64,000 nt of DNA. Source: Brevundimonas subvibrioides ATCC 15264 (lineage in GTDB: Bacteria; Pseudomonadota; Alphaproteobacteria; Caulobacterales; Caulobacteraceae). A program made the position numbers and the translations under genes. This document shows, in pieces, positions 33,906 to 43,479 of the stretch; the first letter of the stretch is position 1; every line of letters begins with the position of its first letter. The stretch lies in NCBI RefSeq assembly GCF_000144605.1, contig NC_014375.1, positions 558,001 to 622,000 on the forward strand, read 5' to 3'. The notes under the pieces were generated by a model. It had not been told where the DNA came from. It saw nothing but the letters and a program-made list of their open reading frames with translations, and searched no databases.

Positions 33906-34493
33906 TCAGGCCTCGGTCTTCTCTTCCTCGGCAGCACCTTCGGCCGGAGCGTCCTCGACGCTGACCTCGGCGGAGCCTTCGCTGTCGGCGGCGGGAGCCT
34001 CCTCGGCAGCGGCTTCCTCGGCGGGAGCCTCTTCAACCGGCGGCGCATTCTTGGCGGCTTCGGCGGCGGCAGCCGCTTCTTCCTTGGCGCGTTCGGCGGC
34101 TTCGGCAGCCTCGATCTTGGCGGCGGCTTCGGCCTCGGCGCGGTCGGCTTCGCGCTGGGCGCGTTCGGCCGAGCGTTCCTGGGCCTTCTTGCCCGGCTGG
34201 CCCTTGTTCGGGTTGTTGCCCTGCGTCCACTTGACCTTGCCGGCCAGGGCTTCGTCCTGGCTCAGGAAGCGGGCGACGCGGTCGGTCGGCTGGGCACCCT
34301 TGCCGAGCCATTCCGAGATGCGCTCCTGCTTCAGGGTCACGCGGGGCTTGTCGCCGTCCTTGGGCAGCATCGGGTTGTAGGTGCCGACGCGCTCCAGGAA
34401 CTTGCCGTCGCGCGGCGAGTGCGAGTCAGCGACGACGATGTAGTAGTAGGGGCGCTTCTTGGTGCCGCCACGGGCCAGACGAATCTTCAGCAT
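33906..34493 (-). CDS. rpsP: Ribosomal protein bS16 with long acidic Ala/Glu tail
   Basis: 195 residues. Residues 1 to about 85 are a standard bS16 ([41 protein letters not shown]). The remaining ~110 residues start with a basic helix-like part ([35 protein letters not shown]) and turn into a low-complexity Ala/Glu/Pro tail. bS16 is usually 80-90 residues, though extended forms occur in Caulobacterales relatives. It is placed between ffh and rimM in the usual operon order. Confidence 0.95.
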   Translation of the reverse strand: MLKIRLARGGTKKRPYYYIVVADSHSPRDGKFLERVGTYNPMLPKDGDKPRVTLKQERISEWLGKGAQPTDRVARFLSQDEALAGKVKWTQGNNPNKGQPGKKAQERSAERAQREADRAEAEAAAKIEAAEAAERAKEEAAAAAEAAKNAPPVEEAPAEEAAAEEAPAADSEGSAEVSVEDAPAEGAAEEEKTEA

Positions 34494-34514
34494 TTCAATC
34501 TTCTTTCAGGGAGA

Positions 34515-36071
34515 TCAGTTGGGTTTCTTGGGGAGGCCGGGCAGGCCCGGAAGGCCCCCCGGTAGTGATCCGCCGCCCAGGCCGGAGAGCCGGTCCTGAA
34601 GGGCCTTGATTTCGTCCTCGGTCGGTTCGGGCATCCGCCCGCCGCCGAGGGATTTGAGGCGCGAGATGTCGGGGCCGCCCATGCCAGGGAGACCGCCGCC
34701 CATGCCCCCGCCACCGCCACCGGGCATGCCGCCCATCATGGCCGCCATCTTCTGCAGATTGCCGCGGCCGCCCTTGGACAGGGACTTGACCATGTCGGCC
34801 ATCTGGCGGTGCTGCTTCAGCAGGCGGTTGATGTCCTGGACCTCGACGCCGGCGCCGGAGGCGACGCGCTTCTTGCGGCTGGCGTTCAGCAGGTCGGGCT
34901 TCTTGCGCTCGGCCTTGGTCATCGAGGAGATGATGGCTTCCTGGCGCAGGATCATCCGGTCGTCGATGTTCTGCTCGGCCATCTGGGCCTTCATCTTGGC
35001 CACGCCGGGCAGCATGCCCATGATGCCCTGAAGACCGCCCATCTTCTTCATTTGCTGCAGCTGGGCCGCCAGGTCGTTCAGGTCGAACTGTCCCTTGGCC
35101 AGCTTCTTGGCCATGGCCTCGGCCTTGGACTGGTCCAGTTCCGTGGCGGCCTTCTCTACCAGGGCGACGATGTCGCCCTGGCCCAGGATCCGTCCGGCGA
35201 CGCGGCGGGCGTCGAACACCTCCAGCGCGTCGACCTTCTCGCCCGACCCCATGTATTTGATCGGCAGGCCGGTGACCGCCCGCATCGACAGCATGGCCCC
35301 GCCCCGCCCGTCGCCGTCGGCGCGGGTCAGGATCAGGCCGGTCAGGGGTAGGCGTTCGTGGAAGGCCTTGGCGGTGCGGACCGCGTCCTGGCCGGTCAGG
35401 CTGTCGGCGACCAGGATGGTCTCGACCGGAGTGGCGATGGCGGCGACCTCGGCCACCTCGTTCATCAGGCCTTCGTCGAGCGTGATGCGGCCGGCGGTGT
35501 CGAGGATCAGGACGTCGAAGCCCTGAAGTTTCGCCGAGGTCAGGGCGCGCCGGGTGATCTGGACCGCGCTCTCGCCCGCCACGATCGGCAGGACGGCGAC
35601 CTCGATCTGCTTGCCCAGCTGCGCCAGCTGTTCCATGGCCGCTGGACGCCGCGTGTCCAGCGAGGCCATCATGACCTTCTTGCGATCGAATTTCGTCAGA
35701 CGAAGCGCCAGCTTGGCGGAGGTCGTCGTCTTTCCCGACCCCTGCAGGCCGGCCATCAGCAGCACGGCGGGCGGGGTGGCGTTCAGGTTGAGCGGCGTCG
35801 GCTCCTCGCCGCCCAGCATCTCGACCAGACCGTCATAGACGATCTTGATGACCTGGTCGGCGGGCCGGACCGAGCGGATGACCTCTTCGCCCGTGGCCTT
35901 CTCGGTGGCGAAGGCGATGAAGTCCTTGACGACCGGCAGGGCGACGTCGGCCTCCAGCAGGGCCACGCGCACTTCGCGCATCGCCTCGGAGACGTCCTTC
36001 TCGGACAGGGCACCGCGGCCGGTGATCCGGTCGAAAACGCCTGTCAGCCGCTCGTTCAGAGCCTCGAACAT
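34515..36071 (-). CDS. ffh: Signal recognition particle protein Ffh
   Basis: 518 residues. N domain (FEALNERLTGVFDRITGRGALSEKDV), G domain with G1 GLQGSGKTTTSAKLA, DTRRPAA, DTAGR and TRADGDGRGG, and the methionine-rich M domain (MKKMGGLQGIMGMLPGVAKMKAQM, then the RNA-binding region SGAGVEVQDINRLLKQHRQMADMVK). A Gly/Met-rich C-terminus follows. It pairs with the 4.5S RNA, whose gene lies at 43480-43571, to deliver membrane proteins to FtsY. The start MFEALNER is chosen over an in-frame ATG two codons earlier. Confidence 0.97.
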   Translation of the reverse strand: MFEALNERLTGVFDRITGRGALSEKDVSEAMREVRVALLEADVALPVVKDFIAFATEKATGEEVIRSVRPADQVIKIVYDGLVEMLGGEEPTPLNLNATPPAVLLMAGLQGSGKTTTSAKLALRLTKFDRKKVMMASLDTRRPAAMEQLAQLGKQIEVAVLPIVAGESAVQITRRALTSAKLQGFDVLILDTAGRITLDEGLMNEVAEVAAIATPVETILVADSLTGQDAVRTAKAFHERLPLTGLILTRADGDGRGGAMLSMRAVTGLPIKYMGSGEKVDALEVFDARRVAGRILGQGDIVALVEKAATELDQSKAEAMAKKLAKGQFDLNDLAAQLQQMKKMGGLQGIMGMLPGVAKMKAQMAEQNIDDRMILRQEAIISSMTKAERKKPDLLNASRKKRVASGAGVEVQDINRLLKQHRQMADMVKSLSKGGRGNLQKMAAMMGGMPGGGGGGMGGGLPGMGGPDISRLKSLGGGRMPEPTEDEIKALQDRLSGLGGGSLPGGLPGLPGLPKKPN

Positions 36072-36351
36072 ACACACCTCATTTTGGCGGGTGACGCGGC
36101 TCCATACGACAACGGCCCCTGGCGACGATCACGTCGGCAGGGGGTTCTCGCCATCCTCGTCCGGTCGAAACCGGGGTCGTGATGGTGGAGACGCGAGGTT
36201 CACTTGCGCCGGAAGCGCGGGCTTATGCGGGAAAAGGGGCGGTTTGTCGACTCCGGCCGCGCGATGCACTTTCCGTTTCAGCGTCCGGCTTTGCGATGGC
36301 GGGGCGGCAAACCCCTGATACGGTTCGGTCCCAGCCTCCCCGCTGCCCGAG

Positions 36352-39066
36352 ATGATCATGCCCGTTTCCGCCGAACCCGCCGCCGACGATCGCCTGCGCG
36401 AGGAGGTTCGCCTGCTCGGCGGCCTGCTGGGCGAGGTGATCCGCGACGAGGGTGGACAGGACCTCTACGACCGGATCGAAGCGGTGCGGGTGGCCTCGGT
36501 CGGCTATCACCGCCATTCCGGCGCGCGCGGGTCGGCGGAGCTGGAGCGGCTGCTGTCGGACCTGTCGCTGGACGACGCGGTGGGTCTGGCGCACGGGTTC
36601 GCGGTCTTCTCCCTGCTGGCCAATGTGGCCGAGGACCGGGCCGGCAAGCGTCGGGCCCGCAGTCAGACCGCCGAGGGCGCGCGGCCCGATACGCCCGAGG
36701 GATCACTGGCCCGGCTGGCCCAGGCCGGTCGTTCCGTCGAGGACGCGCGGACGCTGCTGTCCGAGGCCCTGATCTCGCCGGTCCTGACCGCCCACCCGTC
36801 GGAGGTGCGCCGAAAGAGCGTCATCGACCGGATCGCCGCCGTGTCGGACCTGCTGGACGCCTGCGACCGGGACGACCTGGCCTGCGCACCCGAGGTGATG
36901 GTCAACGGCCTGCGTCGACAGACGGTGATCCTGTGGGCGACGCGGCTGGTCCGAACCACGGGCCTGGTGGTTCAGGACGAGATCGACACGGTGGTCTCCT
37001 TCCTGGAACGGGTGTTCCTGAAGGTCGCGCCGGAACAGCTGATCGACTGGCGCAGACGGCTGAATGCGCCCGACCTCAAGCCCTTCATCCGCATCGGGGC
37101 CTGGGTCGGGGGCGACCGGGACGGCAATCCCAACGTCGACGCGGCCGCCCTGCGCGCCGCCTTCGCCACGCCGGCCAAGGCCGTGCTGCGCCACTATCTG
37201 GAGGCGGTGAACACCCTGGGGGCCGAGCTCAGCCTGTCGGGCTCGCTCGCGGCCGTCAGCCCGGCCTTGCAGGCCCTGGCCGCCAGCTCCGGCGACGGCT
37301 CGCCCCACCGGGCCGACGAACCCTATCGCCGCGCGCTCAGCCAGATCTATGCCCGGCTGTCGGCGACCCATCCCCTGCTGACCGGAGAGACCGCGCCCCG
37401 GCCCGCGCCCTTCGCCGCCCCGCCCTATGACGGACCGGACGCTTTCCGGGACGATCTGGCGGTCCTGCAGGACAGCCTGGTCGCCAGCCACGGCGCGGTC
37501 TTCGCCGACGACGGCCTGTCGCGCCTGATCGCCACGGTCGACGTGTTCGGCTTCCACATGGCGACGCTGGATCTGCGCCAGAACTCGGACGTCCATGCGC
37601 GGGTGGTCGGACACCTGCTGCGCGTGGCCGGGGTCTGTCCCGACTATGCGGCCCTGGACGAGGAGGCGCGCATCGCCCTGCTGTCGGCCGAGCTGGCGGC
37701 CCCCCGCCTGCTGTTCAGCCCCTACGAAGACTACGATCCGGAGGTGCTGAAGGAGCGGGCCATCCTCCAGGCCGCGGCCGAGGCGCTGCGTACCTTCGGG
37801 CCCCAGGCGATCCGCACCCATATCGTGTCCAAGACCGACGCCGCGTCGGACCTGCTGGAGGTCTACCTTCTGCTCAAGGAGGTCGGTCTGTATCGCCATG
37901 ACGATCCGGCGACCTGCCCGATCCAGGCCGCGCCCCTGTTCGAGACCATCGACGACCTGCGCGCCGCCAAACCGACCCTCAGCCGATTGCTGCAGGAACC
38001 CTCCGCCCTCGCGGTCGCCAGGGCGCGGGGCGTCCAGGAGGTGATGATCGGTTATTCGGACTCCAACAAGGACGGCTCCTACCTGACCTCGACCTGGGAG
38101 CTGCACGAGGCCTCGCGCGCCCTGCTGAGCGTGACGGAGGCGGTCGGCGTGCGGCTGCAGCTGTTCCACGGCCGGGGCGGCGCGGTTGGAAGGGGCGGCG
38201 GGTCCAGCTTCGCCGGGGTCATCTCCCAGCCCACGGGCACGGTCGCGGGCCGGATCCGCATCACCGAACAGGGCGAGGTGATCGCCAACAAATACGGCGA
38301 GCCCGACGTGGCGCGCCGAAATCTGGACGCCCTGACGGCCGGGACCCTGATCGCCTCGCTCGCCCCGCCCCCGGACGAGGCGATGACGGCGAAGCACGGC
38401 GCGACGGCCTCGGCCCTGTCGGTCGCCTCGATGGCGGCCTACCGGGCGCTGGTCTACGAGACGCCGGGCTTCGTCGACTATTTCCGGGCGGCCACCCCGA
38501 TCAACGAGATCGCCGAGCTGAAGATCGGCTCGCGGCCGACGTCGCGGACCGCCTCCAGCGCCATCGAGGACCTGCGCGCCATCCCCTGGGTGCTGAGCTG
38601 GAGCCAGTCGCGCGTGATGCTGCCGGGCTGGTTCGGCTTCGGCTCGGCCGTTCGGGGGCGGGACATGGAGGAGCTGCGCGCCATGGCCGCGGACTGGCCC
38701 TTCTTCCGCACCCTGCTCCAGAACATGGAGATGATCATGGCCAAGTCCGACATGACCATCGCGCGGCGCTATGCCGGGCTGGTGCCGGACCAGGCGCTGG
38801 CCGCCTCCATCTTCGGGGCCCTGCGGGCCGAATGGGATCGCACCCGCGACGCGGTCCTGGCCATCACCGGCCAGTCCGACCTGCTGGGCGGCCAGCCCGA
38901 GCTGGACCGGCTGATCCGGCTGCGGATGCCCTATGTCGAGCCGCTGAACCACGTGCAGATCGAGCTGATCCGCCGGCGGCGCTCGGGCGACGACGATCCC
39001 CGCGTGCGCGAGGGCATCCTGCTGACGATCAATGGCGTGGCCGCCGGCCTGCGCAACAGCGGCTAG
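36352..39066 (+). CDS. ppc: Phosphoenolpyruvate carboxylase
   Basis: 904 residues, full length. Active-site His in VLTAHPSEVRRKS (most enzymes read TAHPTE), the Gly-rich HGRGGAVGRGGG with the second catalytic His, GYSDSNKDGSY, the substrate loop and PINEIAELKIGSRPTSR are present; the C-terminus INGVAAGLRNSG matches the usual INGIAAGLRNTG. It carboxylates PEP to oxaloacetate to refill the TCA cycle. The 280 bases between ffh and this gene hold the divergent promoters; I see no further feature there. A second ATG at 36358 is possible as start. Confidence 0.96.
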   Translation: MIMPVSAEPAADDRLREEVRLLGGLLGEVIRDEGGQDLYDRIEAVRVASVGYHRHSGARGSAELERLLSDLSLDDAVGLAHGFAVFSLLANVAEDRAGKRRARSQTAEGARPDTPEGSLARLAQAGRSVEDARTLLSEALISPVLTAHPSEVRRKSVIDRIAAVSDLLDACDRDDLACAPEVMVNGLRRQTVILWATRLVRTTGLVVQDEIDTVVSFLERVFLKVAPEQLIDWRRRLNAPDLKPFIRIGAWVGGDRDGNPNVDAAALRAAFATPAKAVLRHYLEAVNTLGAELSLSGSLAAVSPALQALAASSGDGSPHRADEPYRRALSQIYARLSATHPLLTGETAPRPAPFAAPPYDGPDAFRDDLAVLQDSLVASHGAVFADDGLSRLIATVDVFGFHMATLDLRQNSDVHARVVGHLLRVAGVCPDYAALDEEARIALLSAELAAPRLLFSPYEDYDPEVLKERAILQAAAEALRTFGPQAIRTHIVSKTDAASDLLEVYLLLKEVGLYRHDDPATCPIQAAPLFETIDDLRAAKPTLSRLLQEPSALAVARARGVQEVMIGYSDSNKDGSYLTSTWELHEASRALLSVTEAVGVRLQLFHGRGGAVGRGGGSSFAGVISQPTGTVAGRIRITEQGEVIANKYGEPDVARRNLDALTAGTLIASLAPPPDEAMTAKHGATASALSVASMAAYRALVYETPGFVDYFRAATPINEIAELKIGSRPTSRTASSAIEDLRAIPWVLSWSQSRVMLPGWFGFGSAVRGRDMEELRAMAADWPFFRTLLQNMEMIMAKSDMTIARRYAGLVPDQALAASIFGALRAEWDRTRDAVLAITGQSDLLGGQPELDRLIRLRMPYVEPLNHVQIELIRRRRSGDDDPRVREGILLTINGVAAGLRNSG

Positions 39067-39069
39067 GGC

Positions 39070-39672
39070 TCAGGCCGGTCGCCGGGCCCGCAGGGCCTGG
39101 ACGATGGTGCCGTCGTCAAGCCAGTCGAGGTCGCCGCCGACGGGGACGCCGCGCGCCAGGGACGTGACCTCCACGCCGTTCCCGGCCACCCGTTCGGCGA
39201 GGTAGTGGGCGGTGGTCTGGCCGTCGACGGTGGCGGGCAGGGCCAGCACAACCTCGCGCACCTCGCCGCCCTTCACGCGGCCGACCAGTTCGGCGACGCG
39301 CAGCGCCTCCGGCCCGACGCCGTCGAGAGCCGACAGCAATCCGCCCAGCACGTGATACTTGCCGCGGAAGGCCCCGGACCGCTCCATGGCCCACAGCGAA
39401 CCGGCCTCCTCGACCACGCAGATCAGGCCGTTGTCGCGCGCGCCGTCCGAGCAGATCGAGCAGGGGTCGCGGGTGTCGGGTGTGCCGCAGATCGAGCAGG
39501 ACACCACCTTGGCCGCCGTCTCCGCCAGCGATGCGGCCAGCGGCTCCAGCAGCTGCTCACGCTTCTTCAGCAGGGCCAGGGCCGCACGCCGGGCCGACCG
39601 GGGGCCCAGCCCCGGCAGCTTGGCCAGGAGCGCGATCAGGCGCTCGATCTCGGGTCCGGCGGAGGCCGCCAA
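39070..39672 (-). CDS. recR: Recombination mediator RecR
   Basis: 200 residues, standard length. N-terminal helix-hairpin-helix ([20 protein letters not shown]), zinc finger [16 protein letters not shown], and a Toprim domain ([39 protein letters not shown]). It loads RecA onto SSB-coated DNA together with RecF/RecO. The start is a TTG one base after the ybaB stop, so translation is likely coupled; the order dnaX-ybaB-recR is conserved in bacteria. Confidence 0.95.
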   Translation of the reverse strand: MAASAGPEIERLIALLAKLPGLGPRSARRAALALLKKREQLLEPLAASLAETAAKVVSCSICGTPDTRDPCSICSDGARDNGLICVVEEAGSLWAMERSGAFRGKYHVLGGLLSALDGVGPEALRVAELVGRVKGGEVREVVLALPATVDGQTTAHYLAERVAGNGVEVTSLARGVPVGGDLDWLDDGTIVQALRARRPA

Positions 39673-39673
39673 G

Positions 39674-40003
39674 TCAGAACAGCTTGGGCATGCCGGGGAT
39701 GTTCATCCCCGCCATCGGGCCGGCGGCCTCGCGCATCAGTTCGCCGTTGATGGCGTCCAGCCGGCGTTTCGCGTCCGCATGGGCGGCGACGATCAGATCC
39801 GACAGGATTTCCCCTTCGCCGGGTGCCATCAGACTGTCGTCGATCCTGACCGCAGTGATTTCCCCGGCCCCCTTCAGGGTGATCGTCACCAGACCGCCGC
39901 CCGAGGTGCCCTCGGCGGTGGTTTCGGCCATCTTCGCCTGGGCCTGCTGGAGTTTCTCCTGCATGGCCTGGGCCTGCTGCATCAGGGCGTTGAGATCTTT
40001 CAT
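39674..40003 (-). CDS. ybaB: YbaB/EbfC family nucleoid-associated protein
   Basis: 109 residues. The family pattern is clear: [59 protein letters not shown] and [18 protein letters not shown]. YbaB proteins form dimers that bind DNA. It lies between dnaX and recR on the same strand, with 32 bases to dnaX. Confidence 0.95.
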   Translation of the reverse strand: MKDLNALMQQAQAMQEKLQQAQAKMAETTAEGTSGGGLVTITLKGAGEITAVRIDDSLMAPGEGEILSDLIVAAHADAKRRLDAINGELMREAAGPMAGMNIPGMPKLF

Positions 40004-40035
40004 GGGATCTAGATAGGGCCTTTCCCGCGCGAATT

Positions 40036-41874
40036 TTAGTCCTGATCGTCCTCGATCTCGTCCGGGATCGCCGGCATCTCGACGGCGGGCGCCAGGGTCT
40101 TGATCTCGCCGACGACGGCGCCGGGGAAGGCCGCCATGACCGCCACGACGAAGGGATCGGCCTCGACCTCGGCGCGAAGGGCGGCCGTGGCCTTCTTCTC
40201 CTGTTCGATCAGGGTCTCGCCACCCCCCTGGCCGTTGGCCACCACGAACCACGGGCGTCCGGTCCACTCCTTGAGGCGCGACGACAGCCGGGTGGCGAGG
40301 TTGGCGGGCGCGCCCTCGACGGGTTCGTAGGTCAGGGCCCCCGGCTTGAACGAGACGGGGCGGACGTAGCGCTGCACGTCCATCTGCAGGGCGATCTCGC
40401 GCCTCTCGCCGATCAGGGCGACCACGGCCTCGAAGGTCTGGGGGTCGGGGTAGGCGGGCGCGGCCATGGGACGCGGCGCCATCTGCGCCGAGGCTCCGCC
40501 TCCGCCGCCGCCGCCGCGCGGCGCACCGCCGCCCGATCCCCCGGACAGGGGCTCGCCGGACTGCAGCCGCTTCAGCGCCTCCTCCGGCCCGGGCAGGTCG
40601 GCGGCATAGGCGAGGCGGACGATGGCCATCTCGACCGCGTCGGCGGGCGAAGGCGCGCGCCGGACCTCGTCGAGCGCCTTCAGCAGCATCGACCAGGTCC
40701 GCGACAGGGTGCCGGCGGACACCTGCGAGCCCATGGCGGCCAGCCGCTGGGCCTGGTCGTTGGGCAGGCGGGTGGCGTTCGGCCCCAGCATCTTGGCGAC
40801 CGAGGCGGCGTGGCAGTGTTCCAGCAGGTCGTTGGTCACCTGCACCGGATCGGCGCCGTAGCCGTACAGGGTGCGGAAGGTCTCCAGGGCCTCGGGCGTG
40901 CGGCCGGCCATGATCTGTTCGAACAGGGCGATGGTCTGGCTGCGATCGGCCAGCCCCAGCATGTCGCGCACCGTGTCGGTCGCGACCGGCTCGCCCCGTT
41001 CGCCCTGCACCAGGGCCTGGTCGAGCAGGGAGAGGCCGTCGCGGACCGAGCCCTCGGCGGCGCGCGCGATCAGGGCCAGGGCGTCGTCCTCGACCTTCAT
41101 CCCCTCCTTGGTCGCGATCCGGCCGAGGTGTTCGACGAGGATCTCGGGCTCGACGCGGCGCAGGTCGAAGCGCTGGCAGCGCGACAGGATCGTCACCGGC
41201 ACCTTGCGGATCTCGGTGGTGGCGAAGATGAATTTGGCGTGGGGCGGGGGCTCTTCCAGGGTCTTCAGCAGGGCGTTGAAGGCCTGGTTGGACAGCATGT
41301 GCACCTCGTCGAGCACATAGACCTTGTAGCGGGCCTCGACCGGCGCATAGCGGACGCTTTCAAGGATGTCGCGGATGTCGTTGACGCCGGTGTGGCTGGC
41401 GGCGTCCAGCTCCATCACGTCCATGTGCTGGCCGGCCATGATCGCCGCATCGTGGCGGCCATGGGCGGTCAGCTCCAGCGAGGGCCGGTCGATGACGTCG
41501 GTCTCGTTGTTCAGGGCCCGGGCCAGCAGGCGGGCTGTCGTGGTCTTGCCGACCCCGCGGACACCGGTGAGCATGAAGGCGTGGGCGATCCGGCCGGTGG
41601 CGAAGGCATTGGTGAGGGTTCTCACCATCGCTTCCTGCCCGATCAGGTCCTCGAATGTCCGGGGCCGGTATTTGCGCGCGAGGACCGTATAAGCCTCGCC
41701 GTCGTTCTGGTGGGTATCGTCGACGATCGGCGCGGGTTTGGGCGTGTCCGTCACCCCCTCCGGCGGGGGCGCGGCTGCAGGCGCACCGAACATGTCGTCG
41801 GTGTTCTCATCGCGCTCGGGCACATCGTCTTCCGCCCAGGGCGGATCGCCGGAATCAAGGTCGACGTCGGTCAT
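40036..41874 (-). CDS. dnaX: DNA polymerase III tau/gamma subunit DnaX
   Basis: 612 residues. Acidic N-terminal extension of about 60 residues, then the AAA+ domain: ARKYRPRTFEDLIGQEAMVRTL, Walker A GVRGVGKTTTA (104-113), YVLDEVHMLSNQAFNALLKTLEEPP and sensor FATTEIRKVPVTILSRCQRF. The four-Cys zinc module that most DnaX proteins carry after Walker A is absent; the segment reads NNETDVIDRPSLELTAHGRH without Cys. A Gly-rich tract (about 441-460) separates the AAA+/collar part from the C-terminal tau domain. Clamp-loader core in replication. Confidence 0.95.
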   Translation of the reverse strand: MTDVDLDSGDPPWAEDDVPERDENTDDMFGAPAAAPPPEGVTDTPKPAPIVDDTHQNDGEAYTVLARKYRPRTFEDLIGQEAMVRTLTNAFATGRIAHAFMLTGVRGVGKTTTARLLARALNNETDVIDRPSLELTAHGRHDAAIMAGQHMDVMELDAASHTGVNDIRDILESVRYAPVEARYKVYVLDEVHMLSNQAFNALLKTLEEPPPHAKFIFATTEIRKVPVTILSRCQRFDLRRVEPEILVEHLGRIATKEGMKVEDDALALIARAAEGSVRDGLSLLDQALVQGERGEPVATDTVRDMLGLADRSQTIALFEQIMAGRTPEALETFRTLYGYGADPVQVTNDLLEHCHAASVAKMLGPNATRLPNDQAQRLAAMGSQVSAGTLSRTWSMLLKALDEVRRAPSPADAVEMAIVRLAYAADLPGPEEALKRLQSGEPLSGGSGGGAPRGGGGGGGASAQMAPRPMAAPAYPDPQTFEAVVALIGERREIALQMDVQRYVRPVSFKPGALTYEPVEGAPANLATRLSSRLKEWTGRPWFVVANGQGGGETLIEQEKKATAALRAEVEADPFVVAVMAAFPGAVVGEIKTLAPAVEMPAIPDEIEDDQD

Positions 41875-41921
41875 GGGAGCGTCTTACCGCGTGTAGGACG
41901 CTCCGTAGAGTCCTTGTGCGC

Positions 41922-42329
41922 TTAAGGCGTCATATCGCCGGGCAGCTGCCCGCCGTTGTCCACGATCTTCTGCAGCACCTGCTTGTGCAGCCAGATGTTC
42001 ATCGAGGCCGAGTCGGATTTGTCGCCGGTGTAGCCCAGCTCGTCGGCCAGTTCCTTGCGCTCGGCCAGCGAACTTTCCATGCCGCACAGCTTCATCAGGT
42101 CGACGATGGAGGTGCGCCAGTTCAGCTTCTGGTCGCGCTGCTCGTTCATGAAATCGAGAATTCCGGCGACGTCGACGGCCGGGGCGGGCTGGGGCGCGGT
42201 GGCGGCGGCCGCGGTCACCTGGGGCTGGACGGGCGTGGACGTCGGGGCAGGCTGCGACGGGGCCGAGGGGGCCTTGGGCTCGTCCTTGCGCTTGAAGATC
42301 TTGCCGAGAATGTTGCCGAGGATGCTCAT
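41922..42329 (-). CDS. DUF3597 family protein
   Basis: 135 residues. MSILGNILGKIFKRKDE, a Pro/Ala/Thr-rich linker, and the C-terminal DUF3597 domain ILDFMNEQRDQKLNWRTSIVDLMKLCGMESSLAERKELADELGYTGDKSDSASMNIWLHKQVLQKIVDNGG. The start at 42329 is preferred over an ATG nine codons earlier because MSILGNI is the family N-terminus. Function of the family is unknown; members are often small and induced by stress. Confidence 0.88.
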   Translation of the reverse strand: MSILGNILGKIFKRKDEPKAPSAPSQPAPTSTPVQPQVTAAAATAPQPAPAVDVAGILDFMNEQRDQKLNWRTSIVDLMKLCGMESSLAERKELADELGYTGDKSDSASMNIWLHKQVLQKIVDNGGQLPGDMTP

Positions 42330-42393
42330 GCGGGGTGCTCCGGTGGGGTCAGCCACCGGAGCGGGCGGGGACGGCGAAGGTTCCCGGCTGGCG

Positions 42394-43248
42394 TCAGCCT
42401 TCGCCCTCGGGGAAGTCGGCCCCTTCGGTCACCTCGGCCCAGGCGTCGAAGTCCTTCTTCAGCAGATCGATCTTGCCGCGCGCGCCGGCCAGGGCCGCCT
42501 TGCCGAGCAGCAGGCGCAGGGGCGGGTCCTCGGCCTCGACCGCATCGATGATGGCGGCGGCGGCGCGCTTGGGATCGCCCGGCTGGGCCCCGGACCAGCC
42601 GCGGATCTGCGTGCGCCGGGCCCCGGCCGTGTCGGCATAGTCGGCGATCGGCTGTTTGATCTCGTTGGCCGAACGTCCGGCCCAGTCCGTGCGAAAGCCG
42701 GAGGGCGCGACGATCAGCACATGGATGCCCAGCGGATTGACCTCGGCCGCCAGGGCTTCCGACCAGCCGTCCACGGCGAATTTGGTGGCGTTGTAGTAGC
42801 CGACGCCCGCCGAGGCGCGCAGGCCGCCGACCGACGAGATGTTGACGATGGTCCCCGACCGTCGCGCCCGCAGCTGGGGAAGCACCAGGTGGGTCATGCG
42901 GGCCAGACCGAAGACGTTGATCTCGAACATGCGACGGACCTCGTCCTCGTCGCTCTCCTCGATCGCGCCGAAATAGCCGATGCCGGCATTGTTCACGAGC
43001 ACGTCGATGCGGCCGAAATGCTCCGTCGCAGCCGCCACGGCGGCCTCGGCCTGAGCCCGGTCGGTGACGTCGAGCTTCAATGCGAGCACCCGGTCACCGC
43101 CCCGGGTCACCAGATCGGCGACGTCCTCCGGGTTCCGGGCGGTGGCGACGACGCGGTAGCCCTTGTCGATCAGGGCCGTGGCCAGCTCGCGGCCGAAGCC
43201 AGTCGAACATCCGGTGATGAACCAGACGGGGGTATCGTGATCGGCCAT
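42394..43248 (-). CDS. Short-chain dehydrogenase/reductase
   Basis: 284 residues of a classical SDR: nucleotide-binding TGCSTGFGRELA, NNAG in VLVNNAGIGYFG, catalytic Ser in NISSVGG and YNATK (Tyr-x3-Lys). The C-terminal region (PSGFRTDWAGRS) resembles the retinol-dehydrogenase-like SDR group of bacteria, whose substrates vary. It stands alone; upstream lies a hairpin-rich gap and then the SRP RNA gene on the same strand. Confidence 0.9.
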   Translation of the reverse strand: MADHDTPVWFITGCSTGFGRELATALIDKGYRVVATARNPEDVADLVTRGGDRVLALKLDVTDRAQAEAAVAAATEHFGRIDVLVNNAGIGYFGAIEESDEDEVRRMFEINVFGLARMTHLVLPQLRARRSGTIVNISSVGGLRASAGVGYYNATKFAVDGWSEALAAEVNPLGIHVLIVAPSGFRTDWAGRSANEIKQPIADYADTAGARRTQIRGWSGAQPGDPKRAAAAIIDAVEAEDPPLRLLLGKAALAGARGKIDLLKKDFDAWAEVTEGADFPEGEG

Positions 43249-43354
43249 GGGCGCGCTCCGTATCGGGGGACCCGTTCAGGTGGGGGACGCGGGCGGGATC
43301 GCAAGCACGGCGTGCGCCGCGAAGTCACGGTGCGCGTCTGGCCCCCTCCACCCC

Positions 43355-43464
43355 AGCGCAAGCGCGCTGCGGTCCCGTCGTCGGATCGCACGCGATCCTT
43401 CCTCCACCCCCAATGGGGGAGGAATGCGCTCAAGCAGCGAGGCTCCGCGAGCCGAGCGTTAGCG
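43355..43464. repeat. Hairpin-rich intergenic stretch
   Basis: Three or more inverted repeats follow each other: AGCGC/GCGCT (43355-43368), GGATCGC/GCGATCC (43383-43398, perfect 7-bp), a CTCC-A-CCCCC/GGGGG-A-GG stem (43403-43423), and GCGCT/AGCGC further on. The arrangement resembles degenerate palindromic repeats rather than a gene. It fills the gap between the SDR gene and ffs. Confidence 0.5.
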
Positions 43465-43479
43465 CACCAAGATGAGGAG

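Noticed and set aside
36703..38952. 749-codon minus-strand frame
   Set aside because: Antisense to ppc, which shows all family motifs; the frame has no motif.
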